39,997 nucleotides of DNA from Candidatus Dojkabacteria bacterium (GTDB taxonomy: Bacteria; Patescibacteriota; Dojkabacteria; J137). The notes beneath the pieces were generated by a model that saw only the letters and a list, made by a program, of their open reading frames with translations, had not been told where the DNA came from and made no database searches. The stretch spans positions 1-39,997 of the forward strand of contig JAUZRK010000001.1 in NCBI GenBank assembly GCA_030950485.1, read 5' to 3'. Shown one piece after another: positions 29,867 through 39,541 of the stretch (position 1 is its first letter; every line of letters starts with the position of its first letter). Both the position numbers and the translations under genes were made by a program.

Positions 29867-31940
29867 GATTCTTTAATTTGATCCTCTAAAGTATAACTTC
29901 CCTTTTCTCCACGAACTCTCAAAACCTTTCCCCTTATTTGTTTTAAATTAGAAATTGCATCTTGAATATAAACAGTTCTACCTTTAAAAGTTATTTCATT
30001 GATACCTTGTAGTTCTAGTTGCTCAAGTTGATTTATTTGTTTTTCAATAGCGGCTTTTATCCCGCTATTATCTAGATTTACAGTAACTTCTAGGATTTCA
30101 TCATACTCAGCTTTTCTTCCGCCTTCCCAGCCCAGAATACCAAACTGAGAGTCATCAGATACTGATCCTCTCCATTCTGAGTTTGGTGATTGAGTCCAAG
30201 TATTTGCCTCTTCTACCGTCATTATCAAATATCCACCATTAAGAAATTCTAGTATATTCAATTGGATATTTAGTTCTTGTATCGGCGAGTTAGAGCCTGT
30301 CGGTAGTCCTATTTCGGTAAATCGAATGTTTGGTAGTTGGGCAAGATCTATACCTCCTGTTACTGCAGCATTTATATACATATGATTGATTCTCAATACA
30401 GTCTCTACTAGTCCCTCATTATCCTTAAACCAACCATTAATAAATGTTTCTGATTCTTGCTCGATTTCAGCTCGCCTATTAATAACTGTTGGAAATAAAA
30501 AGCCTGATCGATCAATACCTATCTCATGAGAACAATAACGTTGTATAGCTACAAAGTCTTCTGGAAAATAGCCCAGTTCTGTGGCTCTTTTTAGCATATA
30601 CCTTATTGGTGTATAGACAAACCAGTCATATATTCGTGAAAATTCATCCCCAATACGATTGAATATTCCTAAACCGCCAAAGTCTCTCACTCTCTTACCT
30701 CCCGACATAATCGATGGTGAACCTATACCTATACCATTTAGATGCGCTCGATCCTTTAACCGTATATAACCTTCTACATTTGCTTCTAGCATTCTTTTAC
30801 AATCTTAGGAAACCCAAATTGATGTTTAGTATTTGGAGCCCATGAGTCATCTCCAGCTAATAAAAAGTGTGCAGCAGATACATAGGTAATTGTTTCATTT
30901 AAGAGTAATAAATCTATTTTAGATAAATCAAGACCATACTCAGTTTTCTTATCTATAATGTAATCTAGAACAATATCAATGTATCTCAAGAATTCATCAC
31001 TCATCCTTTCTTCAGCCCATCCTTTAGGAATCCATTCAGGAAAGTTCATATGGCCTAAGCATAAATCTACATTTATTCCATACAGTTGAGCCTCTTTTGT
31101 CAGGTCTAATATCCAATCTAATATTCGTGTATCAATCTCGCTTTCTTCATTTATTAATACTTGGGCCATATCGATGCTAAAGCGTACGCTATTAGCGCCT
31201 AATTCTGCAGCTTGATAGATATAATTTTCATAATATGCTCTACCTTTAGGCTCTATTGGGATCACCTTAAAACCTTGTTTCTCCTCCTCAGTTAACTCAG
31301 TTACTATTAGATTTTCTAATTGGTTTGCACAATGTCGTACTCTGCTTATAGTATACTTATTTCTTATATTTTCACTATCAAATGGGTTTAAATGAAGATT
31401 GAGCTTAACATTATTCATCCTACATTTTTCCAATGCTTGTCTTACTACAGGAATAAAAAGTTCCATGCACTCGTCGTCTAACTCTAAAATTGTAAAGTCT
31501 ATTGGAATATTTACTGAAACATCCTTTTCTAAACCATCTGGAATTGTAAGCCATGAGGTTTCAAGTTGGACTCCCTCAACACCTAGTTTGTGACCCTCTG
31601 GAAGTCTCCTTATAACTCGATCAACTCTTTCTAATACTATACTTTCTATTTGCTGCTTATCTTTGCATCTTAAAGCTTCAGTTAGTTTTTGATGTATTCC
31701 GTCTCTGTGAAATTGACCAAAATGAGATCTCTTATCGATCGAAACTACTAACTCCGGATTTTCAGCTAAATCTATTGAGTGTATAGATTTACCTTCATCA
31801 TCTACAAACCTGAACGAAATACTGGGGTCTTCTTGTAAAAATGCAGTAGCAGTCCCAACTTTTAGCAATTCTTCTTGTTCTGAGTTATCTTCTCTAGCAT
31901 AATTTAGGCTAGTGTCAGCTGATAATAATACTCCGCTCAT
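29863..31940 (-). pseudogene. Divergent GH1-like (beta-glucosidase-like) TIM-barrel protein split into two ORFs (30786-31940 and 29863-30792)
   Basis: First ORF: GANSVRFSIDMAQV ... LGHMNFPEWIPKGWAEERMSDEFLRYIDIV ... LLLNETITYV resembles GH1 barrel strands and the NE acid/base. Adding one A at ~30792 gives ...FGFPKIVKEMLEANVEGYIRLK; second ORF has RFTEIGLPTG and ...SEWRGSVSDDSQFGILGW...GRKAEY, GH1 C-half-like. Confidence 0.55.
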
Positions 31941-32033
31941 TCTATATAATTTACTTTTCTATGATGTATTTATCTAAAAACGTTACATATGATACCATCT
32001 TTCAGAAACTGTTAAAGAATTCAAAGTGTAACA

Positions 32034-32072
32034 TCCAGGTGCCTTAAGGTTTTATCCATTAAAGCACCTGGA
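32034..32072 (-). terminator. GC-rich hairpin downstream of GNAT gene
   Basis: TCCAGGTGC ... GCACCTGGA 9-bp stem just after the GNAT stop; U-tract is weak. Confidence 0.45.
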
Positions 32073-32085
32073 CGCTGTGTGTTAG

Positions 32086-32739
32086 CTAGACTCGTTCAAT
32101 TCTCTCACTAACCCAATTTAAAATTTGTATTGTTATTTCAACTCCTTCTTTTAGCTCTTCAGGCAAGCGATTTACATCTACAAACTTGGGATTATGACAC
32201 TCTAAGTGCATACAATCAATCCATTTACCATCAAAGTGATACTTTTGTTGAGAATAACCTACATTCCGATATCTAGATTTATAGAGAGCTTTGTAAGATC
32301 CCCAATTCTGAATTTTCAAATTATTATCCCAGAGCACTGTCGACTCGAGACAAAAAATTGGCATGGGAACTTGCGTAAACAAATACCATGTTCTAAACAT
32401 ATGGGCTAAAGAGCCGATACCTTTACCGCGAACTTCTTTGTTTCCAAGCATAGAGCCTGTTCCCCAACGGGCATAGTGCTCTTCGTGTGCACCCCAGGTA
32501 CCAACTAGATTTCCTTCGGATTCTACTCCGATCATAATACTATCTGTTGATTTATATTTTTTTTGAATCCATTCAACTTCAGATTCTTGGCTTTGACAGA
32601 ATGCACCCTGTCCTAAGAACTGGGTTCCTTCTGTACTACGCATCCAACTAGCTAAAATTGGAGCTTCCTCAATTCGGATATCACGAAAAGTTACTTCTAA
32701 ACCTGCTTCATTAGTGAGTTGATATGTTTTCGTCTGCAT
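32086..32739 (-). CDS. GNAT-family N-acetyltransferase
   Basis: VTFRDIRIEEAPILASWM...GVESEGNLVGTWGAHE...GNKEVRGKGIGSLAHMFRTWYLF (acetyl-CoA binding V-x-x-x-x-R/K-G-x-G). Confidence 0.75.
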   Translation of the reverse strand: MQTKTYQLTNEAGLEVTFRDIRIEEAPILASWMRSTEGTQFLGQGAFCQSQESEVEWIQKKYKSTDSIMIGVESEGNLVGTWGAHEEHYARWGTGSMLGNKEVRGKGIGSLAHMFRTWYLFTQVPMPIFCLESTVLWDNNLKIQNWGSYKALYKSRYRNVGYSQQKYHFDGKWIDCMHLECHNPKFVDVNRLPEELKEGVEITIQILNWVSERIERV

Positions 32740-33146
32740 TTTGACTTTTTCCTTTTTACTTTTGAATTAGTGATTGAATTGTTAAAGAATTTACTAACAC
32801 AGTGTACCTTTGCGGGTAAGGATGTTTTGGCCATATACACCTTCCTTTCTATCCTTAAGATAAGCATTAGCACAGTAAAATCCGCTTTGGGGAAGTTTTT
32901 GATTAGAAAATACAGAAAAGAACCCACAAAGTGGACTTATCTGTATAAATGTTTATAAATGGAGAATTTTGAAAATAAATACCTACAGACAGTCCTAGTT
33001 GAACCCCACAATTGCTTGTGACATTAGCTTAGAAAATTTCTTTTTGTCTGTATGTGTATTATTCATGATGATTTGATTATATAACAAAGATATTGGTCGA
33101 GCAAACAGAAAAATCGCTGATAGGTAAGTGTACCCTTGGAAAAGCA

Positions 33147-33194
33147 AAAGTAATACGGTAGCTAATAAATTTTTAGAAGCTATCGTATTACTTT
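33147..33194 (-). terminator. Terminator downstream of DUF5648-like gene
   Basis: AAAGTAATACGGTAGCT ... AGCTATCGTATTACTTT, 17-bp stem with a single G/T wobble, followed by A/T-rich sequence. Confidence 0.7.
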
Positions 33195-33201
33195 AAAAAA
33201 T

Positions 33202-34355
33202 CTACTGAACTATAGGAGGTCTTTGCGAAAAATCTACTGTCATTGATTCTACAATGTTTTTCACTGCAACTTCACCCTCTTCTAGACTCATATCTATACC
33301 AGACCAAGATACAAGTACAAAGTCATAATAAGTTTCATTTGAAGTAGTATCAACACTGCTAGTATAGTAATAACTTAAAACCCCTGTCCTTCCTTCAAAA
33401 AATGTATCAGATGAGGCAACTAATGAGCTAAATTTATCACCACTATTAGAGAAAGTATCGTAGTTCTCTTTAATATCTGAATTTATAGTTGATAAAAGCG
33501 TAAGCATATCTTTTTTTGAGACACAATTTACTTCAGCTACTACTACACCTTTCTCTAGAAAGAAAATCTCTTGATAAGAAAGACCTGACTTGATTTTATT
33601 TTTACATAAAAATGAATTATCAGATGAGTTTTTTATACCTAAGCTAGTCTCAAAGCTAGTACCTAAATTTTTAAAATCTAGTTTACTTTTTAAGTCTGCG
33701 TCTGGTGTATAGAATGCAACTGTTTCATATGTAAAAACCCCTTCCCACTTCCCTCCTTCCTGAGAATTAGTAATAACTCTCTGCTTATTAGTATCTCCTA
33801 CTACATAAAAATGAACTGAACCGCCTAAAGCATTATGTCTAAATCTGTAAACTGCAGTTGAGTCTTCATTGGTGCTTTCGTAAACACAAAATGCTACTGT
33901 CTCATATGTAAAAGCATTATCCCAAATCCCACCTTCTCTAGAATTCATAATTACACTCATCATATTTTCTTCACCTGTGACATAAAAGTGAATTGTTCCG
34001 TACTTATTATTCAAGAATCTATAAACTGGCACTGTACCAGGGTTACACTCCCCGTCCTTAAACTCATACGCTTTAAAAGCTTCACCCTCATATACATAGG
34101 CTCCATCCCATACACCTCCTCTAGCTATTTTTAAATCAAGCTCATCCTTACTACACTACTCTCTCCTAAAACGTAAAAATGTGCAGAATCTAATGTATTA
34201 TTTCTATACCTATAAACAGTTGAAGGAATATTGACAATACTTTCTTCTACAGGTTGCTCATAATAGCCTACGTAAGCACTAGCAAGCTGAGTAATCATGC
34301 TCATAGAGAAAATAATCAGCGCACCTATAATGGACAATTTATATTGTAATTTCAT
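33202..34355 (-). pseudogene. DUF5648-like triple-repeat secreted protein with conserved C-terminal domain, frameshifted (ORFs 34131-34355 and 33202-34032)
   Basis: Signal peptide MKLQYKLSIIGALIIFSMSMITQLASA. Removing one unit of the 5-bp tandem ACTAC/ACTAC (34150-34159) yields HFYVLGESSKDELDLKIARGGVWDGAYVYEGEAFKAYEFKDGECNPGTVPVYRFLNNKYGTIHFYV. Confidence 0.82.
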
Positions 34356-34460
34356 AATTCAAGTAATAATTAAATAATTACTCAATTATAAATCTTAAAT
34401 TGGGATCTAGAGTTTGATTTTGTAAAGTTTGAAAGCATCTTGAAAGAATTGAGATATAAA

Positions 34461-35236
34461 CTAGAATTTACTTAAAATTGTGCTTAAACCTAATTTATAA
34501 TTATGTAATCTAACCTGATTCCTAAGTTCGCTCATATTTTGATGTGACGTAGAATTTACTGTCTCTTTTTCTATCAGATTATCGCTTATATAAAGCAATG
34601 CAGTTGAAGGAATATCAAAATATCTAGAAACTGCAAAGAAAGTAGCTGTTTCCATTTCAACTCCAACATATCCATGCTTAGACCAGCTCATTATATCCTC
34701 CCAACTCTCTCCTAACGTTGCCTGACAAGTAATTAACGATCCTCTTTTCTTATTGAATTCTTTGCTTATATTTTTATATACCTCTTCAGAAAGCTCCTCA
34801 TCTGGATAATGACAATCATCAATTGCTCCCCTATTGTATAGCTTTGTTGAACTCTCCTCTCCATAACTGTAAGTTGGTACAATAATGTCTCCTGAACTAG
34901 AGCCTTTCTGAAGTTCTCCAACACTACCAAGAAACATATTAACCTTAGATCCAAGCATAGAACCTATATGCATAAGTTCAGACATATGAGCTCCCCCATA
35001 AACCACGTCAAACCATATCTTCTTATCTTCAATATTTAAAACCTTAACTCTTTCGAAGAAATCATTTCCGATTGATTCAAAAGAAAAGTCTATTTTCATT
35101 TCTTTTAAAGCTAGCTCTAAAGCTTCCTCTTGTTTTTTCTATTACCGCTACCAGTAATCAAAATACCATCAACAGTATAATCTGGGGCTAAATTCAATGC
35201 TTCTTTCCATTGGTCAGTTGTAGTTTCTGTATACAT
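34461..35236 (-). pseudogene. Purine/uridine nucleoside phosphorylase-like protein, frameshifted near N-terminus
   Basis: ORF 34461-35099 has VVYGGAHMSELMHIGSMLG, GYVGVEMETATFFAVSRYF. Upstream frame MYTETTTDQWKEALNLAPDYTVDGILITGSGNRKK joins QEEALELALKEMKIDF if one base is added to the 6-nt tract at 35133-35138. Confidence 0.75.
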
Positions 35237-35241
35237 ATTTT

Positions 35242-36525
35242 TTATTCAACTAATTTTAAAATCATTTCTTCATAGTCTGGAAAAGTACTATCCCAGCTAA
35301 ATTCTTTTGCAAAATCAATGTTGTGTTTAATGATCTTTTGTCTAAGATTAAAGTCTTCTAAAAGCTTTCTTAGTATCCTTGCAAGTTTTTCATAATCGGC
35401 AAATTCAAAAACATACCCACTTTCCCCCTCCTTAATTAAAATATCATGCGCTTCATTTTGATATGTTGTAATAATAACATTTCCCTTAGCCATAGCCTCT
35501 ATTAATACTATACCGGTAGCTTCCCATTTACTTGGTAAAATATTAATCTGAGATGCCAGATACTTTTCATCTCTTTCTTGATCAGTAGGTGTATATATAA
35601 ATTCAACTTGATCATTTATCTCAAACTCATCAATCATTCTCTTAAGAGTTTTAGTATATTCACTTGCTTTACCCATTATTAAGAACTCGAATTTAGGCAG
35701 TGGCTTATGTTTTAAATCTTTTCTGCTTTCTCTATATCTTTCTTCCCTATTTAGTTTATTTATTGCTTCGAGTACAGTCTGAATACCTTTATACCAATTC
35801 ATTCTATTTAGATATGTAATGACAACTTTATCTCCTTTTTTATATTTAGGTACAACCTCCTCAACATATTCAGCATCAATTCCATTTGGTATAACAGCGA
35901 TACTTTCCTCCCTTATTTTATACAGAGATGTCATCCACTCCTTTTGCCTTGGTACTACCGCTATTACTTTTTCATACAATCTTGGAATGAGAATAGATAG
36001 GTATTTTGTATAAATACTTCTGGAAATTCTTCTGATTCGACCTTCTTTTTTACTAGCAGAAAATGCCATGAACGGACCGTGTGGAGTATTAACAAATTTC
36101 GTTTTATAACCTTTAAAATTTTCTTGTTTTTTAATTTTCTTAAAAAACCATCTTCGAAATTTATTATTTATTTTTTTAATTGTAAGAGCAAATTCAAACA
36201 ATATAAATCCAAAACCAGAAACATGAATTACATCTGCATCATTTTTTAAAATGCGCCAGAAAATCGAAGGAGAAAAGAATAAGTATGAAGGATTCTGAAT
36301 AAATGATTTATGTCTATGAATTTTTATACCTTTGTATTCTTCATATTTTGAAAGGTCAGTATCTCTAAACTTAAAATCACTAGTTAGTACAGTCACATCA
36401 TTCCCAGCAAGCACCATCCGCTCGGCCATAGTCTCTATATTCATCTCTGCTCCTGCTTTAAATGGATAAAACTTTGGAACTATATATGTGATTTTAATTT
36501 TTGCGTTTTCATTTGAATTATCCAT
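35242..36525 (-). CDS. GT4-family glycosyltransferase
   Basis: YIVPKFYPFKAGAEMNIETMAERM..., VIPNGIDAEYV, NILPSKWEATGIVLIEAMAKGNVIITT. Confidence 0.9.
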   Translation of the reverse strand: MDNSNENAKIKITYIVPKFYPFKAGAEMNIETMAERMVLAGNDVTVLTSDFKFRDTDLSKYEEYKGIKIHRHKSFIQNPSYLFFSPSIFWRILKNDADVIHVSGFGFILFEFALTIKKINNKFRRWFFKKIKKQENFKGYKTKFVNTPHGPFMAFSASKKEGRIRRISRSIYTKYLSILIPRLYEKVIAVVPRQKEWMTSLYKIREESIAVIPNGIDAEYVEEVVPKYKKGDKVVITYLNRMNWYKGIQTVLEAINKLNREERYRESRKDLKHKPLPKFEFLIMGKASEYTKTLKRMIDEFEINDQVEFIYTPTDQERDEKYLASQINILPSKWEATGIVLIEAMAKGNVIITTYQNEAHDILIKEGESGYVFEFADYEKLARILRKLLEDFNLRQKIIKHNIDFAKEFSWDSTFPDYEEMILKLVE

Positions 36526-36598
36526 TATCTAATTATAGCTTAATATAAAACTGATCTACATAGTACAGTTATATTTATTTCTACCTAAGATTTACTTG

Positions 36599-37462
36599 TT
36601 AGTCATTAATTAATGAAGCTATAAATTGTTCAAAGATGCTACTTACATTTGCTGGTTCATTTCTTGTTCCTCTTTTTGGGTGTGGAGTTAAAAATGGACT
36701 ATCTGTTTCAAAAAATATTCCTTTCTCATAAAAATCAGAAGGTGATACATCATAGCTAATCTTACCTAATATTTTTCTATACATTTTTCTAACATCCTCA
36801 GCATTTTTGAAGGTTACTATGCCATTTACTCCTAGCCCCCATCCGTTATCCAAAATTCTTTTAGCAATTTCATAATCCCCTCCATACGAATGAAAAATAC
36901 CGACAGCATCTTTACTTTTTACAATTTCTAGACATAAATCCTCAGCATTTCTAGAATGAATAGTTAAAGGTAATACAAACTCCTTAGCTATATCTAAATG
37001 TAATTCAAATAATTCTCTTTGTAAACGAATAGATTCATTGTATTCGAATTCATTTATTTGACCGTCCGCCAAAGCTTTTTCTATCCAGTAAAGATCAATA
37101 CCGGTTTCACCAACACCTATTACATTCTCTATATTATTCTCAATTAATTTAGAAAGTTTAAATCTTGTAATGTTAAACCAGTCAATTTTGAAATGAAGTC
37201 CTTCAAATAATTCAGAAGTAGGAATTAAGACATCAGGATCAATACCAATGAAAGATTTTACAAATTCATTTTCTTTGGAAATTAGAATAGATTTTTCGCA
37301 AGATATTTTATTTACAGAAACATCAAAAATCTCCTTAACATTATTATCTTGTGCATTTTGAATTATTTTTTTAAGGTCTTCGTCATAGGACTCGTCATTT
37401 ATATGTGCATGAGAGTCAAAAAGATATTCAGGTTTACCAAAAAGTTCGAATAATGATTTCAT
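36599..37462 (-). CDS. TatD-family metal-dependent hydrolase
   Basis: LFDSHAHINDESYDEDL, GVGETGIDLYW, PLTIHSRNA, GIFHSYGG, FFETDSPFLTP. Confidence 0.93.
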   Translation of the reverse strand: MKSLFELFGKPEYLFDSHAHINDESYDEDLKKIIQNAQDNNVKEIFDVSVNKISCEKSILISKENEFVKSFIGIDPDVLIPTSELFEGLHFKIDWFNITRFKLSKLIENNIENVIGVGETGIDLYWIEKALADGQINEFEYNESIRLQRELFELHLDIAKEFVLPLTIHSRNAEDLCLEIVKSKDAVGIFHSYGGDYEIAKRILDNGWGLGVNGIVTFKNAEDVRKMYRKILGKISYDVSPSDFYEKGIFFETDSPFLTPHPKRGTRNEPANVSSIFEQFIASLIND

Positions 37463-37549
37463 TAATGATTAAAGATTTAAAATTCAAATAAATTTTAACA
37501 TTATGAAGAGTATAATACCTACCCTGTCACTATTGTTAATAATTCTCTA

Positions 37550-37578
37550 TTGCTTCGTTTACTTCTTTCTGCTAAAAT
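37550..37578 (+). promoter_or_regulatory. Sigma70-type promoter for rpsT
   Basis: TTGCTT-17 nt-TAAAAT with TGC extension, same -10 context (TGCTAAAAT) as the rpoB promoter. Confidence 0.65.
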
Positions 37579-37609
37579 CTCTGTGATCTTAAAATAACAT
37601 TGAATACAC

Positions 37610-37870
37610 ATGGCAAATACAAAGTCTGCACAAAAAGCAATTAGGTCTTCAGCAAGAAAGACACTAATTAATCTAAAAATTAGAAGAGCTTACAAGGCTG
37701 CTAGAAAAGCTGTCTTAGATGCTGTTTCAAATAAAGATAAAAAGTCAGCAGAGACTCTAATACCAAAAGCTTACAAAGAAATTGATAAAGCTGCAAAAAA
37801 GAATGTTCTTCACAAGAATACAGCAGCACGATACAAATCAAATCTTAGTTCAATAATTAAGAGTATCTAA
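37610..37870 (+). CDS. rpsT: 30S ribosomal protein S20
   Basis: MANTKSAQKAIRSSARKTLINLKIRRAYKAARKAV...KAAKKNVLHKNTAARYKSNLSSIIKS. Confidence 0.97.
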   Translation: MANTKSAQKAIRSSARKTLINLKIRRAYKAARKAVLDAVSNKDKKSAETLIPKAYKEIDKAAKKNVLHKNTAARYKSNLSSIIKSI

Positions 37871-37914
37871 ATTATAACCTCTTGCCATCGGCTTAGATAA
37901 ATAATACACTAGTA

Positions 37915-38472
37915 ATGTATTACTTATTTTCGATGAATAAATCCTTAATAAAAGTTCTGGGACATACTATAGTTCCCGCCTTTGTCCTAGTTGTCTCTAA
38001 ATTAATTGGAGTTATATTTTCGGCAGAAGTTCTTTCAAGCAATATAAAATTTAAAGATATTAGTGATAGTATTTTAAAATCTGGTACATTTGTAAATGGA
38101 TCCGATTTATTAGAAATTAATTCATACTCTGATTTAATAATGTATGTAGCTATTGCAAGCTATTTTTCACTTATATTAATAAGGTCTGTTTATCTCCATA
38201 ATACTCATGTTAATCCTATTCATGTAAGAAGGCTCCATAAATTAAATCTTACTGCATTAATAAAAGATACTTACGATATTTACCATGAAGCAACTGTGGG
38301 TATGTTTTTTTTATGGATTACAAATACTATTATTCTTATTAACACTTTTTTAGAAAGAACATATTTATGGGTAAGTATATTAACCCTTCTAAGTTCTCTA
38401 TTACTAAGTATTATTTTAATTCACGATGTAAATCGAGAAATAAAAGAATTTAATACAAAAAGAGTTATTTAG
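37915..38472 (+). CDS. Multi-pass membrane protein of unknown function
   Basis: 185 aa, about four hydrophobic segments; alternative start at MNKSLIKVLG (37933). Confidence 0.6.
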   Translation: MYYLFSMNKSLIKVLGHTIVPAFVLVVSKLIGVIFSAEVLSSNIKFKDISDSILKSGTFVNGSDLLEINSYSDLIMYVAIASYFSLILIRSVYLHNTHVNPIHVRRLHKLNLTALIKDTYDIYHEATVGMFFLWITNTIILINTFLERTYLWVSILTLLSSLLLSIILIHDVNREIKEFNTKRVI

Positions 38473-38500
38473 TATATAATAATTTGTTTATAATAAATGC

Positions 38501-39010
38501 ATGTCGTCAAAACCCCTAGTCCAAATAGTAAATGAAGATGATGGATATCTTGGTGTTACTGACAGAGAGAAAGTAATCAATAATCCTAATATGATTCACA
38601 GAACTGTGGAGCTAATGATTATTAACGAAAAAAAACAACTTTTGCTTTCGCAAAGGAGTCAAAGTAAAGTTTTTGAGCCAGGTCAATATAAAATTGCTAT
38701 TTCAACTTTCATTGAAGAAGGAGAAGAGCCAATTGAATCCTGTGCAAGGGTAATGGAAAAAGAGCTTGGAGTTAAACCAATTCCAGTCCAATTCCTACTA
38801 AAGCTATACGATAAAAATGATCACGAAGTGAAATACATACACTACTACTTTTGTCATTACTTCTTAGATGACTTTAAACCAAATCACGAAGAAATCGAGC
38901 ATATAGCATGGGTAGATATTTCAGAAGCCGAGGACTTTATAAAAAAGCATAAAGATAATATGAGTAGAACGGATAAACTTATAGTAGATCACTTACAAAC
39001 AATAATGTAA
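38501..39010 (+). CDS. Nudix-fold protein resembling isopentenyl-diphosphate isomerase-type/NUDIX hydrolases
   Basis: MIINEKKQLLLSQRS...FEEGEEPIESCARVMEKELGVKP; Nudix box region degenerate (RVMEKE vs REUXEE). Confidence 0.75.
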   Translation: MSSKPLVQIVNEDDGYLGVTDREKVINNPNMIHRTVELMIINEKKQLLLSQRSQSKVFEPGQYKIAISTFIEEGEEPIESCARVMEKELGVKPIPVQFLLKLYDKNDHEVKYIHYYFCHYFLDDFKPNHEEIEHIAWVDISEAEDFIKKHKDNMSRTDKLIVDHLQTIM

Positions 39011-39079
39011 TCTTTCATAATTCTTTCATTTATAAATTTATTTTCCATTTGATCTATTTACTCTGAGTTATTCTTAGTT

Positions 39080-39436
39080 ATGAGTAATTTTTCAAAAGGA
39101 AAATATGCCGAGCATATTGCTACAAAATATTTAACTGATCTAGGTTATATAATATTAGAAAACAATTTCTATACAACTGAAGGAGAGCTTGATATTATAG
39201 CCAGATATAAAGAGTTTATAGTTTTTATTGAAGTAAAAAGCTTAAGTTATTACTCTAAGTTCTCAATCTACTCTACACTTATAAAGACCAAACGCTTACG
39301 GATTAAAAAATCTATTTATACTTGGCTTAGAAAATATAATTTACAATCTGAAATCTGGAGATTAGACTTTATCGGTATTATTTTGGGAGGTAAGACAGAG
39401 TACTCTATTGAACATTTTAAATTCGTTGAAATTTAA
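39080..39436 (+). CDS. YraN/UPF0102-family endonuclease-like protein
   Basis: GKYAEHIATKYLTDLGYIILENNFYTTEGELDIIARYKEFIVFIEVKS, typical GE-x-DIIA...FVEVK pattern. Confidence 0.93.
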   Translation: MSNFSKGKYAEHIATKYLTDLGYIILENNFYTTEGELDIIARYKEFIVFIEVKSLSYYSKFSIYSTLIKTKRLRIKKSIYTWLRKYNLQSEIWRLDFIGIILGGKTEYSIEHFKFVEI

Positions 39437-39541
39437 GATTTTTAGTAGTAATAATTATTCTATTAATTATTGTTGCATAAATCCGAATGTTAAGATAAGA
39501 TTTAGTATAGGTAGAATGCGTTAGCAGAAACATATCAAAAG

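Noticed and set aside
30786-30792. Translational coupling (ATGCTAG overlap) of two separate genes
   Set aside because: Possible, but the two proteins look like consecutive halves of one GH1-like barrel, so a frameshift is preferred; not certain.
34766-34954. 62-aa minus-strand ORF
   Set aside because: Out-of-frame overlap inside the nucleoside phosphorylase gene.
37871-37914. tRNA or small RNA after rpsT
   Set aside because: Too short and no cloverleaf or terminator-like stem found.
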